This document shows positions 1 to 7,834 of a stretch of DNA of 64,000 nucleotides, piece by piece (position 1 is the first letter of the stretch; each line of letters begins with the position of its first letter). The stretch is from Turritopsis dohrnii (lineage: Eukaryota > Cnidaria > Hydrozoa > Anthoathecata > Oceaniidae): positions 513,088 through 577,087 of the forward strand of contig BQMF02000281.1 of the NCBI GenBank assembly GCA_027922465.2. Reading direction: 5' to 3'. The position numbers and the translations under genes are program-made. The notes below the pieces were generated by a model. That model made no database searches and was not told the origin of the DNA. It saw only the letters and a program-made list of their open reading frames with translations.

Positions 1-315
1 TGTGGTCATAACTTGGACTCATGGAAAACTGAATCTACTTTCAATTTTTTAGCAAAGGTGCAAGTGAGGCGGAAAATCTTTAAAGGGTTTCTTCACCATG
101 CTTAATGAAGAAATCATTTAGCTGAGTAAAGGGTGTCTCAATACCACAATGTAAAGTCAATGATGTGGAGGTTTTCACTCGCTATCTAAAAAAGAAAAGA
201 AATTCTATAAATTCTTCAACTGCAGGTATGCAAATAATAATGGACAATCAGGTTAAAAAAATGAAAAGAATTACAAGCTAAACATTCACACCAATTTTTA
301 AAAGAAACTACGCAG
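1..315. other. Host flank left of the Polinton
   Basis: AT-rich DNA with no gene, repeat end or RNA that I recognise. It shares nothing with the sequence to the right of the element, so the inverted repeat really stops at about position 316. Confidence 0.6.
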
Positions 316-642
316 TAGAGATAGGAAAGTGCCGATTATAGCGCAAAATTGTATCCCTCATAAACATAACATGGAATCATATGATTTCGGGAATTTCCCT
401 ACTATAGCTAATATTATCATCTAAGACCTTTGTTTTCATAACGCGATACGAGTTATGAAACGTGTTATTTTGATTACATAACAAATAACAACACGTAAGC
501 AGTTTTTTATTATTATAACCACAAATTACTCATAAATGTAAACAATTAAATATCTCATAAAAATGTAGTAAAAAGCAGTTTGTAGTAGTTTCATTTTTAT
601 AACATAAATGAGCTAACAATACATATAACATACAGATCAGCG

Positions 643-697
643 TAGTCTAGTGGATAAGAACGCTAACTTGTAACAACAAGGTCGTGTGTTCGAACCC
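643..697 (+). promoter_or_regulatory. tRNA-like Pol III A and B boxes in left TIR
   Basis: TAGTCTAGTGG (643-653) fits the Pol III A-box consensus and TGTTCGAACCC (687-697) fits the B box, at tRNA-like spacing. The flanking seven bases on each side do not pair as an acceptor stem and the anticodon arm is irregular, so this is a tRNA-derived promoter or SINE head, not a functional tRNA. The same arrangement is inverted in the right TIR (B box about 15960-15970, A box 16004-16014). If active it would give an inward-directed short RNA from each end. Confidence 0.5.
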
Positions 698-978
698 CAC
701 GCAGTTCGTCTGAGAGGAAGTATATATACTTCGGCGGTTGTAGATCTCTCATGTTCTGGTTGTAAAACTTGCATGAGTGCGCACTTCCCCGCAGTTGTGT
801 TGAATATATCGCGGAATGGTTAGCATTGCGTCTGGGTGATTTATCACTGTCAGGTTTCTCTGGTCCATAGAGACATTCAGGTTACCGTCATTTCGATCGA
901 AATTCAACAAACGCCAGGGCTTAGAAGTGTTAGCATGTATCCATAATGCCGGCTATAATTGCAAACTACATGCGCTGA

Positions 979-1182
979 TCAGCGAAATACATACCATATA
1001 CTAAACATCGTGGTAATCGCTAAAACCAAAGCTATTTTCTCTTCTTCGTGAGATGGGAGTGAATCTGTTTGACTCACTACTCTTTTGTGAACTTCCTTTT
1101 GTGAACTTTTATTTTTTGTTTGTGTTGGAGAGCTAGTCACTTTGGGTGAAATATGATGCTCTTGCATAACATTAATCATTTT
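979..1182 (-). pseudogene. Duplicated 3' end of the 387-aa gene
   Basis: The 66-codon reading frame is identical in amino-acid sequence to residues 322-387 of the gene at 14493-15656, including the C-terminal membrane segment. It exists because the terminal inverted repeat extends into that gene. There is no upstream coding sequence or promoter on this side, so I regard it as a non-functional partial copy. Its perfect conservation indicates a recent copy or ongoing homogenisation of the two ends. Confidence 0.85.
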
Positions 1183-1692
1183 GTTATGTAATCATTTTGT
1201 TATGTAATCAAAACTTACCATGTAATCAAAATAACAAAATGCTATATAGTCATAATAAAAAAGCTGTTTTGAACATAAAAAGATGGTTACCGTCAAATCG
1301 AAGAAAATTATAGCGTTCCGAGGGACACCACAAGCAGACACTGAGATCTAAATGAATGATATAAAACCCAAGAGCGGAATAATTTGAAAATTGTGGTGAA
1401 CAGGCGACAGAGTCTGCTGGAAAGGGAAGATCTAGTGGAGCGGCTAGATTGGAACTGGATGGTGCCGTCCGCTCCCGGTATTTACCACAAAATGTGCCAA
1501 AAGTTGTCGGGAAAAACAATGTGACTAGATGTAATATACTCGAACAGATCATGAACGGCCATTGCGTGCGTAGTAGTCGGAGTTCGTAAGTAGTCACACA
1601 CAAATAGTCTAAGATCTAGGGGTAGAGCTCAGAGCTGGTGGATTCGAGAAGCCAGGATGGAGTGCCGGTTAGATCGAAGACAATGAATAAAA

Positions 1693-1748
1693 AACCCTCT
1701 AGGGTATCACAACAACAACAACAACAACAACAAAAACCCTAGAGGGTT
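1693..1748. terminator. Perfect 13-bp stem with CAA-repeat loop
   Basis: AACCCTCTAGGGT (1693-1705) is exactly complementary to ACCCTAGAGGGTT (1736-1748). The loop is a run of CAA triplets. A second small hairpin (CTCC TAAG GGAG) follows directly. It lies downstream of the 3' end of the polymerase gene, which reads leftward, so it could act as a transcript-end structure. That role is inference. Confidence 0.4.
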
Positions 1749-1847
1749 CTCCTAAGGGAGTTTTGTTTTCAATAATAATAATAATAATAAGTTCATGGTT
1801 GGACTCATTTATTGATTAAACTTTATGTAGGGAAATCCCTGATTATA

Positions 1848-1942
1848 GTAAAAAGCAGTTTGTAGCAGTTTAAACTTTATAACATAAATGAGCTCACAAT
1901 ACATATAACACACAGACACAGACACACACAGATCATCGATGC
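1848..1942 (+). repeat. Third, degenerate partial copy of TIR sequence
   Basis: Resembles 565-640 of the left TIR in the same orientation: GTAAAAAGCAGTTTGTAG, then ATAACATAAATGAGCTNACAA, then ATACATATAACA..CAGATCA. A GGGAAATCCCTGATTATAG stretch just before it recalls the outer TIR. It looks like debris from an earlier recombination or a misplaced terminal repeat. Confidence 0.7.
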
Positions 1943-2036
1943 AGTCAAAAAGATCTTCAAAGTCAATATCCATAGGTATCATGTATAATTCGTTTATTTT
2001 GTTTGTTTTTTTGTTTGTTTGTTTTTTTTGTTTTTT

Positions 2037-2080
2037 TTACCTCTTACCTCTTACCTCTTACCTCTTACCTCTTACCTCTT
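2037..2080. repeat. Heptamer minisatellite (CTCTTAC)n
   Basis: At least five perfect CTCTTAC units plus partial units (GTAAGAG on the coding strand of the polymerase). It begins 7 bp after the polymerase stop codon and is preceded by a T-rich run. Confidence 0.85.
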
Positions 2081-2087
2081 TGTTATC

Positions 2088-5000
2088 TTATACATATCTA
2101 TAATGTCCTCTGGCATATGTAGCAATACCATCTTTTGCAATAATTCTTTTGTCATCATCCGCATTGAGAGCGAGTTTGTTTGTTTTTATAGTGTGGACAT
2201 CATGCTTAATTGATTGAAAGGTCATCTGTTCCCTGTAAACATTCTTACCATCAAATAAGCATCTCTTATAATCATCAAACCCCATCGTCTTCTTTACTAC
2301 ACACTTCTTGACTCCCTTGCACTTCTTGTCTTCTTTTCCGTCTAGCTGTTTATATGCATATGTCTTCGCTCTTAGAGCAACAAACTCTGTCATTATCTTA
2401 CCACCCAACTCATCTTTCATTAGACCAATGACTTTCTTATTCAAACCTATAGGTAAAGGTCTGTTATCTTTCTCATCGTACGCTGAAGTGTCGAATCTCA
2501 AAGCTACATCATCGGCGATATCTTTGTAAAAGTCGTCGGTTTTGATGTGATAGACAAAGCTGTCTGTATCCATATAGCAGAGCTTTAGATTGTCACCATA
2601 TTTTGGTCTCATGTAATCATAGTGAAACCCATACATAATCGTCTTTGACAAATCAAGAACTGTAGGTCCCAGATAGATCGGCTTGTTCAATACGAGTTTG
2701 ATCTTTTGCATTTCAGCAGCCATCAAATGTTCACTGAAACAGATACTACCCTTCAAATTAGGTTTCATCACCAGCTTCTCATATTGTTCTTTCTTGGTAG
2801 CCAAGCGTATGTCTTTATGTTTACGTTGATTCTCCATAGTTTTACCAAAGACTGAATTGTTCATGAGCTTGAAAAAGTCCTTTTCAAAGTCATTCTTTGA
2901 TTTAGTACGCAAATTGGTGTTGAAATCGATGTACGGCTTCAACCATGCACTTTGTCTAAATCTCAGTACTCTATGAACCTTCTCAAGAACAAGACCATGC
3001 TTCAGCGCTTGATCAAGTGCACGGATATGAATAATATAGTTCTTCTTATCTGAAAGACATGGAGTTAGCTTTTCTACACCATTGATCTTCTTTCGCTCAG
3101 GCATAAACGGAAGATCGTTATGTGAATCATGAAGCTCCTGAGGATAGTTCACATCAACTTCAAGAAGATAACCATATTTACCGTCTTTCTCAGCCAACTT
3201 TGAAATGAATTCAGCGGTAAATTTATTAGCATCTACCCACTTGAAATTCCCTGTCGGTAGCTTCTGAATCATAGCCCATCCATATAGATTATTTGCATCA
3301 AGATATTGGAGATAGCTACTTTCTTCAGTCTTCTTATATTTAGCATCCATATACTTGTTATTAGCTTTAGCATGTCTATGAACAGCCTGACAGAGACCTC
3401 CTCTAATACCTTGCTCTACGAAGAGAAACATATCCATATCTGACAACAGATGCAGCTCAACCTCTGTCTTTTTCAAACAGGCTTGCCAAGCTAGTCCTGG
3501 AGCAGTGTAAAAATGTGCAGGATCCAGTTTATAGTTTGTTATACATGTTTCCCTAAAAGTCTCAAAAACATCAGCAAGCAATAGAACATCTGTCTTGAGG
3601 TAGAGATCATGATACGCACCCATATTTTTATTTTTCATGTGTTTCCACACCTTCTGTGCATGTGTATAATCAGCATCACTGATACCTTTCATGTTCAACT
3701 TGCTGTAAAAAGCATCTTTCGGTGGGAGCTTAGTTTCGTTAAACTTATCAAAAGAATCAATGTATTCATAAGGATAAACTCCTTTTCTTCTCAATAGTTT
3801 GAATTGCTCATCACCCTTGAAGAATTTTCGAAGGTTTTTACATTGATCATCAGATAGATTGTTTACCAAGTTATCCAGACTACTAGCCATGAAACGCACA
3901 CTATCGATGAATCTCAACTGTATCTTTTGAACCCTAGTCTCCCCATTTTTGTCAGTGTATTCACCAACCTTAACATCCAATGAGAAAGAGATATATTTTT
4001 CTTTGTTTTCAGCGATGACGGCAATCCCTTCATCTCCATACTGTTTGGCTAGTTCTTTGATAAACAGATGAGCATCATATCCGCTCAGATTGTGAAAGAC
4101 GATCGGGATGTATTTAGGCACTTTGTAACGAAGATTACAAGACTGATGTGCAGCTCCACGAAATTTACCAGTAAAATGACAGTGATCCCTAACCTTAATA
4201 TTATCTTTTTCAAATTCTTTCATACATATGTGGCACTTATCAGAATCGGTAAATCCCTGTTCCTCTTCATATGTGAGGTCGCGCATTCTTTGTTTAGGAA
4301 ACATATTGTATAGCCTTTTCACTTCACCTACCGCATGATCTACAAAACGTAAAACACAGTCTTCACCACGATAAAGCGTTAGAGGGTCTGAAACTTCACC
4401 ATGAGCAAATTTGCTATAACAACAGAAGCCTGTGGGGATATGTATACCAACCTTTTTAGTGGATGGTCCAATAACGCTACGCGGTTCTTTACAAACCTCT
4501 TTTGACAAAGCTTCGAAATCAGCATACATTATGAAAGGAGCTTTGAGCTGGTACTGACCGTCATGAAACTTAACGGTGCTACCCTCATTTGGCATCTCAA
4601 TCTTCGCAACATCATTATTTTTACAATATTGAAAGTGTTCATCTCTAGTTTTGATGGAGGTAATTCCATGGAGGCAGTTCATACAATAATGCTCCTTATG
4701 TTCGTGCTTCGAGTTGACCTTTCCCAAGACACCGCTCAAGTTCTTTACAGCTATATAATGTCTCTTTTCCTCTTCACATAGTAAAAACAAAACAACCGTT
4801 TCTTTGCGATCAAGATGCTTCGACTTACGACACATATAGATACCTTCTTTCTCGTCTTTTGCCAAAACATGCACAGCGATATCAGGGTTCCTCTTCTCAA
4901 ACAAATCTATTTTATTTAGCGCCATTGGAAACCATAAACCCTCCCAATTATATTTATCAACGTGTTTCTTGAGATTCGTTATCCTTTGCGGATCTTTCTT

Positions 5001-5516
5001 AATCTTATCATGATTGAGAGCTGCGATAACAGCCCATTTGAAGCACTCTTCATCATCTTCGTTATGTGGATTGATAACAGATCGTTTCCCACTGAAATTC
5101 TCAGGTAAAGGCAAGTAAGAGCTGCCTCTCGTTAATTTTAGCTTGTGAAAGTCTACATCAATATTCAAAATCTTATCGATAACAAAACCGGATTGAGGTA
5201 ATGCAGGGTTTTCAACCTGTTCGATTATCTTTTTGAACATATTATTAACAACATCAGATATATCACTTTCACTATGAATTGTTTCCATATTGCTATTGAA
5301 CGCCTTATCGACGTAGATTGTTGCTTCAGGATTGGATAAATCCTCCTTTCTCCATTTGATCCACACAGTTGCTTGAATTTTTATTGATTTTTTGTTTTTG
5401 AGTTCTCTCATCATCAGATCACTTAAAATGGGTCGAACCTTTTCGAGAAACAAATCAACGTCCTTTTTTCCAGCTGAGTTTATCTTGAACCTTTTGTAAG
5501 AACCCTCAAACGCCAT
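2088..5516 (-). CDS. Protein-primed DNA polymerase B (Polinton pPolB)
   Basis: Replicates the element, presumably from a terminal-protein primer. Numbering here is from a GTG at 5546; the likely ATG is codon 11 (5516), giving 1142 aa. Exonuclease motifs are visible: Exo I YADFEA (D343, E345), Exo II HNLSGYD (N486, D491) and Exo III YLKTDVLLLAD (D653). Polymerase motifs are A DANNLYG (D750), B KLMNNSVFGKT (from K893) and C YMDTDS (D993, D995). A C2H2-like cluster lies at about 288-308. A Cys/His unit between Exo I and Exo II (C438, C441, DHCH 454-457, C470) resembles HNH/endonuclease VII zinc sites and is common in this polymerase group. The frame is open upstream to a TGA at 5586-5588 and overlaps the end of the neighbouring 100-aa ORF in another frame, so an N-terminal part may have been split off by a frameshift. 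All catalytic residues are present. Confidence 0.96.
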   Translation of the reverse strand: MAFEGSYKRFKINSAGKKDVDLFLEKVRPILSDLMMRELKNKKSIKIQATVWIKWRKEDLSNPEATIYVDKAFNSNMETIHSESDISDVVNNMFKKIIEQVENPALPQSGFVIDKILNIDVDFHKLKLTRGSSYLPLPENFSGKRSVINPHNEDDEECFKWAVIAALNHDKIKKDPQRITNLKKHVDKYNWEGLWFPMALNKIDLFEKRNPDIAVHVLAKDEKEGIYMCRKSKHLDRKETVVLFLLCEEEKRHYIAVKNLSGVLGKVNSKHEHKEHYCMNCLHGITSIKTRDEHFQYCKNNDVAKIEMPNEGSTVKFHDGQYQLKAPFIMYADFEALSKEVCKEPRSVIGPSTKKVGIHIPTGFCCYSKFAHGEVSDPLTLYRGEDCVLRFVDHAVGEVKRLYNMFPKQRMRDLTYEEEQGFTDSDKCHICMKEFEKDNIKVRDHCHFTGKFRGAAHQSCNLRYKVPKYIPIVFHNLSGYDAHLFIKELAKQYGDEGIAVIAENKEKYISFSLDVKVGEYTDKNGETRVQKIQLRFIDSVRFMASSLDNLVNNLSDDQCKNLRKFFKGDEQFKLLRRKGVYPYEYIDSFDKFNETKLPPKDAFYSKLNMKGISDADYTHAQKVWKHMKNKNMGAYHDLYLKTDVLLLADVFETFRETCITNYKLDPAHFYTAPGLAWQACLKKTEVELHLLSDMDMFLFVEQGIRGGLCQAVHRHAKANNKYMDAKYKKTEESSYLQYLDANNLYGWAMIQKLPTGNFKWVDANKFTAEFISKLAEKDGKYGYLLEVDVNYPQELHDSHNDLPFMPERKKINGVEKLTPCLSDKKNYIIHIRALDQALKHGLVLEKVHRVLRFRQSAWLKPYIDFNTNLRTKSKNDFEKDFFKLMNNSVFGKTMENQRKHKDIRLATKKEQYEKLVMKPNLKGSICFSEHLMAAEMQKIKLVLNKPIYLGPTVLDLSKTIMYGFHYDYMRPKYGDNLKLCYMDTDSFVYHIKTDDFYKDIADDVALRFDTSAYDEKDNRPLPIGLNKKVIGLMKDELGGKIMTEFVALRAKTYAYKQLDGKEDKKCKGVKKCVVKKTMGFDDYKRCLFDGKNVYREQMTFQSIKHDVHTIKTNKLALNADDDKRIIAKDGIATYARGHYRYV

Positions 5517-5565
5517 TTCAATGGGGACAAACGATTTTGGTTTCACTAATTTTTCATCTTTTTCA

Positions 5566-5868
5566 TCATTCTCTATAAGCGCTACTCACTTTCTCACGAA
5601 TAGGTTTAGGTACATGATTTATTAACCAATCTCTCCATTCATTCAACTTGCTTTTTACCTGAGGTCTATTTTTTGCCATTTCTTGCTGCTCAAACAAATC
5701 CATGTCTTGTCGGTTAGGAATAATTGTAACAGGTCGGACCGGTTTGAATCGCCTAGTAGATCTTGGTGGTGGAATAGGTTGGCCATTCCTCGTTGATGTT
5801 GGTGAGTTAGCTAATAATTCAACAACAGTATTTCGTGAAGTCATGTTGTGTAATATATAAGTGATCAT
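5566..5868 (-). CDS. Small conserved Polinton ORF, possible detached polymerase N-terminus
   Basis: 100 aa if the first ATG is used. The ATG at 5844 is preceded by TTATATATTA and could be the real start (92 aa). The protein is rich in basic and proline residues in the middle (PPPRSTRRFKPVRP) and ends with a W-x2-W-L-I-N-H-V-P-K-P-I-R-type helix. As I recall related cnidarian elements, a similar tryptophan/VPKPI segment sits directly in front of the polymerase in one long ORF. Here the frame ends in TGA at 5566, while the polymerase frame is already open from 5585. It is therefore either a separate gene or the 5' part of a frameshifted polymerase gene. Confidence 0.6.
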   Translation of the reverse strand: MITYILHNMTSRNTVVELLANSPTSTRNGQPIPPPRSTRRFKPVRPVTIIPNRQDMDLFEQQEMAKNRPQVKSKLNEWRDWLINHVPKPIREKVSSAYRE

Positions 5869-5957
5869 GATCCTTTAAGATGTTTTAAAATTTCCAATTT
5901 TTCAGACCATCTAGTTCACATTTGTTACTTGGTTTTAAGTAACAAAAAAAACACCCT
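5869..5957. other. Short spacer between two minus-strand ORFs
   Basis: AT-rich, with no motif that I can name. It contains the region upstream of the 100-aa gene (5566-5868); no TCTA motif is present. Confidence 0.4.
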
Positions 5958-6260
5958 TTACGAGGTTGAGCGAGCCAATTTATTTTGTTTGCGAACCATC
6001 CTTTTCTGCTCTTTATTATTCTCTCGATATCTGAGATATTTTTCTTCGTTGTTTCTTATCCAGTTTGAATAGCGTGTATAAAATAATTGTTTCATTTCAG
6101 GATCACAAAGAAACAATGGATCCTTATCATTCTTTTCAAGCACCTCGATCATTTTAGCTTTACTCATTTGCTTAATATATTTTATTTTTCGTGATGCACA
6201 TAAGTTTACCAACGCATTAAAACCCATTGATCGGTAATCTGATACTGTTTTGTCGGTCAT
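5958..6260 (-). CDS. Small SAP-like DNA-binding protein
   Basis: 100 aa. Residues about 13-45 follow the SAP pattern of two helices: a G-F-x-A-L-V-N-L-C start, R-K-I-K-Y in the turn, then M-S-K-A-K-M-I-E-V-L. SAP motifs bind AT-rich DNA in chromatin and nuclease proteins. The rest is very basic and rich in Asn, Arg and Lys, which suits nucleic-acid binding. It is divergently arranged with the integrase. A TATATAAAG box lies just upstream (about 6268-6277). The precise role in the element is unknown. Confidence 0.65.
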   Translation of the reverse strand: MTDKTVSDYRSMGFNALVNLCASRKIKYIKQMSKAKMIEVLEKNDKDPLFLCDPEMKQLFYTRYSNWIRNNEEKYLRYRENNKEQKRMVRKQNKLARSTS

Positions 6261-6361
6261 GTTTATTCTTTATATAAAAGAGATAAAACTTTTAAGCCAC
6301 TTTTGTTTGTTTTGTCACATGTTATATCGTAATAAAATAATAAAATATATATAAATAAAAG
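6261..6361. promoter_or_regulatory. Divergent promoter between SAP-like gene and integrase
   Basis: About 100 bp, AT-rich. A TATATAAA-type box faces left (6268-6277) and TATATATAAATAAAAG directly precedes the integrase ATG on the right. Neither gene has the TCTAAAT motif found before the morphogenesis genes, consistent with a separate early class (inference). Confidence 0.5.
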
Positions 6362-7345
6362 ATGTCAAACTCTAAACTTCAAGAAATTTACTATCAACCT
6401 CAAAACTTATGGAAAGGACAAAAGGCTGTTCGCAATCTAAGAGGATTTGGTTTCAAACTGAAGGAAATTAAGAAGTGGCTATCAAAGCAAGCTTTGTGGC
6501 AGGTACATCTACCGACACCGAAAAGGATCGAACGTCCACATTATGAGGTGACTAAACCGAATGAGATTCATCAATTTGATATATTGTATATGCCTAGTGA
6601 TATGCTATATGGTAATAAATACAAGTACATTTTGTCTGGTGTCGATGTTGCTTCACGCTATAAGGTGGCTCGACCTTTGAATACTAAGAGAGCGAAAGAG
6701 GTTGCCGCTATGATCGAAGACATCTACAAGGTCGGACCGTTAACTTATCCAAAAGTATTTCAATGTGATAACGGTTCAGAATTCAAAGCGGATGTATCAA
6801 AATTGTTGGAGAAGAATAATGTTGAAATTAAAAGAGCAACTACTAAATATAAGCATACCCATACAGCTTTTGTTGAGGCATTGAACAAGATACTTGCTGA
6901 AAATTTATTCAAAATACAAGATGCTCAAGAACTGAATGATTCGGAAAAGGTATCATCTACATGGGTCAAATATTTGTATAAACTTGTGAATAGATTAAAC
7001 GATACGAAGACGCAGATGATCGGTATGAAACCGAAAGATGCCATCAAATTGAAAGAGGTGCCTCTCGCTAAACGAGAGAGCTATCCACCTGAAGTAGAGC
7101 TACCTCAAGATGGTTTGTATAGATATATATTGCAACCGGGTGAAGAGCACGATGACCATCGAAAAAGAGCAACAGATAGAATATGGTCAAAGAGGACATA
7201 TAGATTGAGTGAGGTAATAGATCAACCTGGTAACCGCGTAATGTATTACCTTCAAGATGGACCTGAACGATCTTTTGTAAAAGAAGAGCTGGTGTTGATA
7301 CCTGAGGATACAGAGCTACCTCCTGATTATGTGCAAGGTTGGTGA
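6362..7345 (+). CDS. Retroviral-type integrase (Polinton c-integrase)
   Basis: Inserts the element into host DNA by DDE chemistry. 327 aa. The catalytic triad is visible: D73 (HQFDILY), D136 (QCDNGSEF) and E172 (AFVEALNK). The N-terminal 50 residues look like an HHCC-less helical region (K-x2-R-N-L-R-G-F-G). The C-terminal part from about 270 (KRTYRLSEV, then PERSFVKEELVLI) resembles the small beta-barrel/chromo-like tail of Polinton integrases. The start is the ATG at 6362, right after a TATATATAAATAAAAG sequence. It runs toward a minus-strand gene, with a perfect hairpin between them. No break was seen. Confidence 0.95.
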   Translation: MSNSKLQEIYYQPQNLWKGQKAVRNLRGFGFKLKEIKKWLSKQALWQVHLPTPKRIERPHYEVTKPNEIHQFDILYMPSDMLYGNKYKYILSGVDVASRYKVARPLNTKRAKEVAAMIEDIYKVGPLTYPKVFQCDNGSEFKADVSKLLEKNNVEIKRATTKYKHTHTAFVEALNKILAENLFKIQDAQELNDSEKVSSTWVKYLYKLVNRLNDTKTQMIGMKPKDAIKLKEVPLAKRESYPPEVELPQDGLYRYILQPGEEHDDHRKRATDRIWSKRTYRLSEVIDQPGNRVMYYLQDGPERSFVKEELVLIPEDTELPPDYVQGW

Positions 7346-7361
7346 ACCATACATACAAAGT

Positions 7362-7386
7362 ATCTTTACTAGAAACAAGTAAAGAT
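7362..7386. terminator. Perfect hairpin at convergent junction 1
   Basis: ATCTTTACT (7362-7370), loop AGAAACA, AGTAAAGAT (7378-7386): nine perfect pairs. A second small hairpin, TCGTC TAGC GACGA, follows at 7390-7403. It lies between the stop codon of the integrase and the convergent 112-aa gene. Confidence 0.55.
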
Positions 7387-7406
7387 GAGTCGTCTAGCGA
7401 CGAGGT

Positions 7407-7745
7407 TTAGCGCCACATAATGTCATAATCAAAGAATTGTCTTTCAGGATTCTTTTCAGATTGTTTGAGCCCCTTCGGTCTGACAAAGGCTTCTCTAGAA
7501 TTCCAACCATAATCCTTCAATTCAACGCAAAGTCTTGCAGGCAACCATGTCTTATATAAATTTCCTGTTCTGTCTTGGACCTCTGCATACATAGCTTTTC
7601 CAGACCCAAATTCAGATGCGGGTGTGTCTATCTCACCTACAGATTTAACATGATAAATCACATTTTCAGGTAGCTCTCTCCACTTTATGATTGGAACAAA
7701 TTGCTCCATGTATTGTTCAAATGTTGCAAATGTTGGAAATTCCAT
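7407..7745 (-). CDS. Conserved small Polinton protein, function unknown
   Basis: 112 aa starting M-E-F-P-T-F-A-T-F-E-Q-Y-M. The centre has a beta-rich pattern (VIYHVKSVGEI, then YAEVQDRTGNLYKTWLP, then LCVELKDYG) that could be an OB-fold-like domain, but I cannot prove that from sequence. No membrane segment. The ATG is preceded by CAAGTATATATAGACA. I recognise the family only as a recurrent ORF of cnidarian Polintons; a role in DNA handling is a guess. Confidence 0.65.
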   Translation of the reverse strand: MEFPTFATFEQYMEQFVPIIKWRELPENVIYHVKSVGEIDTPASEFGSGKAMYAEVQDRTGNLYKTWLPARLCVELKDYGWNSREAFVRPKGLKQSEKNPERQFFDYDIMWR

Positions 7746-7834
7746 TGTCTATATATACTTGTGATCATATCTCTTTATATACGTTTCATTTCATTTATCA
7801 CTTTTTCAAATTGAGGAACACATAACCACACATC

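Larger units (their letters stand above)
316..1182 (+). repeat. Polinton left terminal inverted repeat
   Basis: Matches the reverse complement of 15453-16381 over its whole length. It begins (T)AGAGATAGGAAAGTGCCGAT and ends inside a copied piece of gene. Compared with the right arm it lacks about 42 bp near 350-362 and has only a short TATATATA run where the right arm has a long (TA)n. It contains a Pol III box pair near 643-697 and the duplicated 3' end of the 387-aa gene. Confidence 0.93.
1183..2087. other. Non-coding left arm of the Polinton
   Basis: No convincing gene lies between the left TIR and the end of the polymerase gene. It holds repeats of GTTATGTAATCA (1182-1240), a perfect 13-bp inverted repeat (1693-1748), an (AAT)n run near 1772-1790, a third partial copy of TIR sequence (1848-1942), a CA-rich run, T-rich sequence and a heptamer minisatellite. 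A 117-codon open frame on the minus strand (1250-1603) has no recognisable similarity. This is a possible site of the missing protease gene. Confidence 0.5.

Noticed and set aside
636..707. A functional tRNA gene in the TIR
   Set aside because: A and B boxes are good, but the acceptor arms do not pair and the anticodon arm is irregular.
1250..1603. 117-codon minus-strand open frame in the left Polinton arm
   Set aside because: No recognisable motif, composition like translated non-coding DNA, and no conserved neighbour arrangement.
5516..5546. GTG start of the polymerase at 5546
   Set aside because: An ATG is available ten codons downstream and eukaryotic initiation at GTG is unlikely.
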